Assembly (NCBI RefSeq): GCF_000250985.1
Contig: NW_013524647.1
Location: 248,001 to 312,000, forward strand
DNA from: Nematocida parisii ERTm1
Lineage: Eukaryota > Microsporidia
DNA: 64,000 bases
Direction: 5' to 3'
This document shows, piece after piece, positions 60,434 through 64,000 of the stretch. How positions within the stretch are numbered: the first letter of the stretch is position 1; every line of letters starts with the position of its first letter. The position numbers and the translations under genes were made by a program. The notes beneath the pieces were generated by a model. That model did no database searches and had not been told where the DNA came from. It worked only from the letters and a program-made list of their open reading frames with translations.

Positions 60434-60832
60434 ATGGAAATGAACTTACAACAGGGAGAGAATGCAATGACAACTACACAGGCATCTGAAAGCATGTGCA
60501 TCTCGAGTTTAAAAGTAGGAGGTATGGTTAAAGGATTTAGACAGGTGACAAAGTCTTTAATAGGAGGAAGATCTAAGCTTGTTATTATGTCCAAGGAGAT
60601 CAATGAGAGAAAGATGAAGGACATCATTGATGGATTGGTTAAGCAGTATGATGTGCCAGTTCTGAAGGTAGAAAGCCACGTAGAGCTTGCCAGATACGTT
60701 GGAATTTGCAAATTTGATGAGACTGGAAAGATCGTAAAAGATGCAAAGTGCGCAGTTGCATCCATTGAGGATTTCGGAGAGAACACTCTAGGAAGAGACA
60801 CTCTGTTTGGAAACATGGGATTAGCTGAATAA
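60434..60832 (+). CDS. RPS12: 40S ribosomal protein S12 (eS12)
   Basis: The 132-residue protein has the L7Ae-type fold of eS12: KVGGMVKGFRQVTKSLIGGRSKL (family: GLARGLREAxKALDxxxAxL), VPVLKVESHVELARYVGICK (family: VPLIKVxxxKxLGEWxGLCK) and CAVASIEDFGE (family: CVVVKDWGE). eS12 sits in the beak of the 40S subunit. The CCCCAGTA box fixes the start at the first ATG, although a second Met is twelve codons on. Confidence 0.95.
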   Translation: MEMNLQQGENAMTTTQASESMCISSLKVGGMVKGFRQVTKSLIGGRSKLVIMSKEINERKMKDIIDGLVKQYDVPVLKVESHVELARYVGICKFDETGKIVKDAKCAVASIEDFGENTLGRDTLFGNMGLAE

Positions 60833-60899
60833 GAGAATAAGAATAAATAAACCGAAATGGAAGTAGGAATATATAGAAGTATTTTTGTAAAAGTTTTAA

Positions 60900-62479
60900 A
60901 TGCGGATTATAGTTAAGAATTTACCAGTAACTGCAACAAAGCAGGATATAAAAGAGCATTTTTCTGAAAAGGGGGTTCCGACGGACGTGCGCCTTCTAAG
61001 CACGATGCGTGGTGAAAGCCGAGGAATTGCATTTATAGGATATAAGACCGAAGAGGAATCTGAGGCCAGTATAGTGCACTATAACCGGGCATACTATAAT
61101 GGAAACAAGTTGGTTGTGCAGAAAAGCGAGAGCAAGGAGGCTCGTAATAGGACTATGCAAGAAGACCGCCCAGTGAAGCAACAAAAAGCGGTAATTGATG
61201 GGCTTGAGGTGGGAGAGATGAAAGAAATACTAAAGCTTCTTCAGGCCAAAAAAGAGAATGTGTGGTCTATGACGGTAGATGATGAAAGTCCAGAAAAGGA
61301 AAAAAAGAAAAGAAGGAGAAGTCACTCAAGGATATTGTTGAGAAGTATCGAAAAACAGCAGAGACAAAAAACAAAGAGAAAGTAATGGAGAGTGGAGAGG
61401 TATTTGTCAATGGTATACCATACACTGCAACAGAAGAGGAGGTTGAGCAGGAATTCAGTAAATACGGAATGGTGGCAGAGGTGTTTATGAAGTACAAAGA
61501 AAGAACAGATTCATGGGGTGAGGGCCAGACGCTAAACACTGGCTTTGCGATAGTTACATATACATTTCCTAAGGATGCGTGTGAAATATTAGGAGAGACA
61601 ATTCTATTCCAGGGAAAGCATATTAAAATACTACCAAGCAGAGGAAAGCCTGTAGAGGAGGCAACTGATAAAAACAAGAGCAATCTATCACATGGAAGAT
61701 ACAACCCAGTGTTCTTTAACTTTACTGCAGTTCTTGGTGTTGCATCAAAAGAAAAGAAAGTTTCTAAGCGAGACATTCTTAAAGACAGAGGTATTGGTGT
61801 GGGTGGTAAAATAGCGCTATTAGAAAGCGAACTTATTGAAAGAACCCGCATGTTTTTAAAGGACGAGGGAATCTCTGAAGAGTGCACTTGCAGTAAAAAA
61901 CCGTGCATCTGCATGTTTATATCCAAGAAGTCCATATTGGTTAAGAATGTACCATACGGAATAAGAGAGGGAGAAATTAGAGAACACTTTACCAAATACA
62001 TAAGAGCAGTATTCTCTCCATCCAAGACTCTTATTATTCTAGAATATGGAAATAAGTCTGATGCTATGGCAGAGCTTAAACAAAACAACTTTACCAGAAT
62101 AAGAGACCAGCCAATATATATAGAATATCTAAAGGTAACAAAAGAAAGGTATGCTAGAGAAATGGCAGGCCTTCCGCCTATCACAGGACTAAAATCTGCA
62201 GAGAATGAGCTTAAGAAAGAGAAAGAAGACCCTCTTATGCTTAAGCTTATACTAAAGAATGTACCATTCCAGGCAGGCCGGGGAGAGCTATCAGAGCTAC
62301 TGACAGGTCTTATAGGAACAGATTATACACTTCGAATGCCTTTAAAGGCAGATGGGACACACCGAGGATTCTGTTTTGTTGAGATGCAGTCAAGTGATGC
62401 AGCAAACACTCTTCTTAGAAAGTTAAAGCATGTCCATCTCTATGGAAGACACATTGTAGCTGAGAAAGCACAGCTGTAG
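60900..62479 (+). CDS. MRD1: Mrd1/RBM19-like multi-RRM rRNA-processing factor, frame interrupted once
   Basis: Two frames, 60900-61385 and 61385-62479, make about 525 residues. The first RRM starts MRIIVKNLPVTATKQDIKEH, matching the Mrd1 start (RLIVKNLP). The second frame has an RRM with VFVNGIPYTATEEEVEQEFS, a linker with RDILKDRGIGVGGKIALLES, a third RRM at ILVKNVPYGIREGEI, and a last RRM LILKNVPFQAGRGELSELL then GTHRGFCFVEM and HLYGRHIVAE, which matches the last Mrd1/RBM19 RRM (ILVRNIPFQA; GTHRGFGFVDF; HLYGRRLVLE). Mrd1 has five RRMs; four are clear here. The break is at an A7 run near 61300, explained by one missing A. It acts in early 18S rRNA maturation. Confidence 0.85.
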
Positions 62480-63270
62480 TACTCAGCATAGAAAGTAACA
62501 AGATCGTTTTTCTGGTTGTGTTTTACAGATATTTATCTATGTTTATACAGCAAGATGCAAATCGTATTTTATTTCAATTGTCCAACTAATAATAACGATT
62601 TAATAAAAATAGTATTAGAAAGAGACATAAACACTTGAAAATTAAATGAATTTTTATTTTAGAAGTAACAGATAGAAGACATAGCTCAGAATACTTCACA
62701 AAATAAGGAAATATCCCAATATAGCTAGAAGTTCAATCTAATTGTAGGGATACGGCAGGAATTAACTGTTTATTCTTATTCCGGGTTATATTCGAATGCA
62801 TAGCTATATACAATCTGAATATTATAGGGTGTGTTTAAGTGTGTTATAATGTCTGATTACATGCGTACTGTATATGTTTTTAAATATTACCATATATATA
62901 CTGTTTAGAATATGTAAGAATTCCAGGATAGAATGAAAATTGTTTTGGCCTATAGTATAGAAGAGTATATGAGAATAGCAATAATTTTTAATTATTATGC
63001 TATACGTATAATATAATACAACATAACTCAATAGCTCTAACAAAAACATAGAGTAATTTTAGATTATACCTATAATATGCACTAGAAAGAATTTTAGTGT
63101 GTATTTCTGGTTAAATTGTCTATATCCCAGTCTAATCAATAGAAATATGTTCCTACTCTTATATTGTGCTTGTTTTAAATTATTCTAATGACAGATGTAC
63201 TTATTCGGGGCGTGCTTAAATTTTCTTAGCTATGTAATTAATATTTAATATTAGAATATTAAAACACTGA
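62480..63270. other. Long AT-rich spacer
   Basis: This ~790-base spacer lies between same-strand genes. A CCGGGTTATATTCG word lies near 62781 and a TTCGGGG word at 63204. An open frame on the minus strand (about 62822-63049) has no family likeness and a random-looking composition. No RNA or repeat copy was recognised. Confidence 0.5.
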
Positions 63271-63918
63271 ATGACACCATTTCAGATATTTATAGCAGCC
63301 AGAAGATCAAATGATAAGAAGATTTTACATCTAAGAGAAGACACAGCATCTGTTCTGATTGGAATTCCTCTTTCAGCAATCATAAGGCTTATTGTGAAAT
63401 GTGCATTAATAGACTATTCTGCTGCTGGTGCTCTTCTGATTATTCTATACATAGCATACATAATATTTCTGCGCGCATCCAATGTTATAGCCGAATACGA
63501 TACAGACAGTGCATGCAGAATAGCTATATACTTCATTCTGTCCAAGTGGTCAATACTAGGTATGATAACACTCTACACTTACTCTCCATACAGCCTGGTG
63601 TTTATTCTGAACATGATAATTCCGGATGAATTATATGTCTACACAATGATGCTTTTGCTTATGGGATATTCCTCTCTATTTGCCATAAGCATAGATTCGC
63701 ACATAAACACAATTGGACTCTATCCTGCAGTGATTCTTGCCTTGTCTCTGGCGCACTTCATTCTTCTATTTCAGGAAGAACCGTTTAAAAAAACAAAAAG
63801 ACTTTTTATTTTAGGTATTAACTCTGTAAATATTTTATTTTTTGGATACCTTGTCTTCTACTGGAGTTTCTTCATTTGCTCTTATGAATATAAAAGAAAA
63901 TTAGCATTCTTTGCATAG
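63271..63918 (+). CDS. Multi-pass membrane protein, unknown
   Basis: The 215-residue protein has about six hydrophobic segments (for example SAAGALLIILYIAYIIFL and TMMLLLMGYSSLFAI) and a basic C-terminal tail (EYKRKLAFFA). There is no signature of a transporter family that I can name. The ATG at 63271 is followed by a frame with natural codon use. It ends close to the window border; no further gene begins before 64000. Confidence 0.6.
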   Translation: MTPFQIFIAARRSNDKKILHLREDTASVLIGIPLSAIIRLIVKCALIDYSAAGALLIILYIAYIIFLRASNVIAEYDTDSACRIAIYFILSKWSILGMITLYTYSPYSLVFILNMIIPDELYVYTMMLLLMGYSSLFAISIDSHINTIGLYPAVILALSLAHFILLFQEEPFKKTKRLFILGINSVNILFFGYLVFYWSFFICSYEYKRKLAFFA

Positions 63919-64000
63919 AAATAAGAATACTTCCAAGGCAGCGCAGAGAATAAATAAAATTGTAGTAGACCACATTATGCTTTTTATTCGGTTAATTGGA

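Noticed and set aside
62822-63049. 75-codon minus-strand frame in the last long spacer
   Set aside because: AT-rich spacer translation without a motif; no ribosomal or membrane logic.

Overview
The window looks like a stretch of a microsporidian nuclear genome, most likely Nematocida or a close relative. The basis is AT-rich, densely packed, intron-free genes; very divergent and shortened versions of core eukaryotic proteins; no mitochondrial-type metabolism; and large secreted proteins of unknown family. The exact species is inference. No tRNA, rRNA or CRISPR was recognised.

Layout. 1-3.7 kb: a Trm82-like WD protein, a tail-anchored TBC RabGAP, then a 1.6 kb gene-free stretch. 3.7-6.7 kb: a large secreted gene-family-like protein, split over three frames. 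6.7-9.4 kb: no supported gene; two GC-rich islands flank a 595-base run of N (7680-8274). 9.4-28.9 kb: dense housekeeping genes (guanylate kinase, CDC48, cytochrome b5, MscS-type channel, Sqt1/AAMP-like, ALKBH1-like, Clp1, a coiled-coil protein, ribosomal protein L5, a secreted protein, Yip1, TAF11, a two-GRAM TBC RabGAP, Fap7, cullin). 28.9-29.8 kb: hairpin-rich gene-free DNA. 29.8-52.8 kb: a small membrane protein, Trm732/THADA, a ubiquitin protease, EF-1alpha, a CDK-site-rich protein, a GT15 mannosyltransferase, Pelota, GWT1/PIG-W, valyl-tRNA synthetase, TMEM33/Pom33, eIF1A, a SWIB (Rsc6/BAF60) protein, RPC5 and the E4 ligase UFD2. 53.4-54.7 kb: an integrase-like gene. 55.2-64 kb: a Cdc20/Cdh1-like protein, an acidic multi-pass membrane protein, a lysophosphatidate acyltransferase, a Spo7-like protein, ribosomal protein S12, Mrd1/RBM19 and a multi-pass protein.

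Several themes recur. One is ubiquitin and proteostasis (CDC48, UFD2, cullin, USP, Cdc20/Cdh1). Another is tRNA modification through non-catalytic partner subunits (Trm82, Trm732) plus an ALKBH1-like oxygenase. A third is Rab and membrane traffic (two TBC proteins, Yip1, TMEM33), with phosphatidate metabolism (an acyltransferase next to Spo7) and GPI or mannose glycosylation (GWT1, GT15).

Several conserved genes are interrupted by single-base frame changes, mostly at homopolymers. This may be an assembly-quality signal rather than gene death. Non-coding signals of interest are a dispersed ~45-60 bp repeat with inverted pairs, a recurring TTCGGGTTAT word in intergenic DNA, and a CCCCAGTA box just before the start codons of two ribosomal protein genes.
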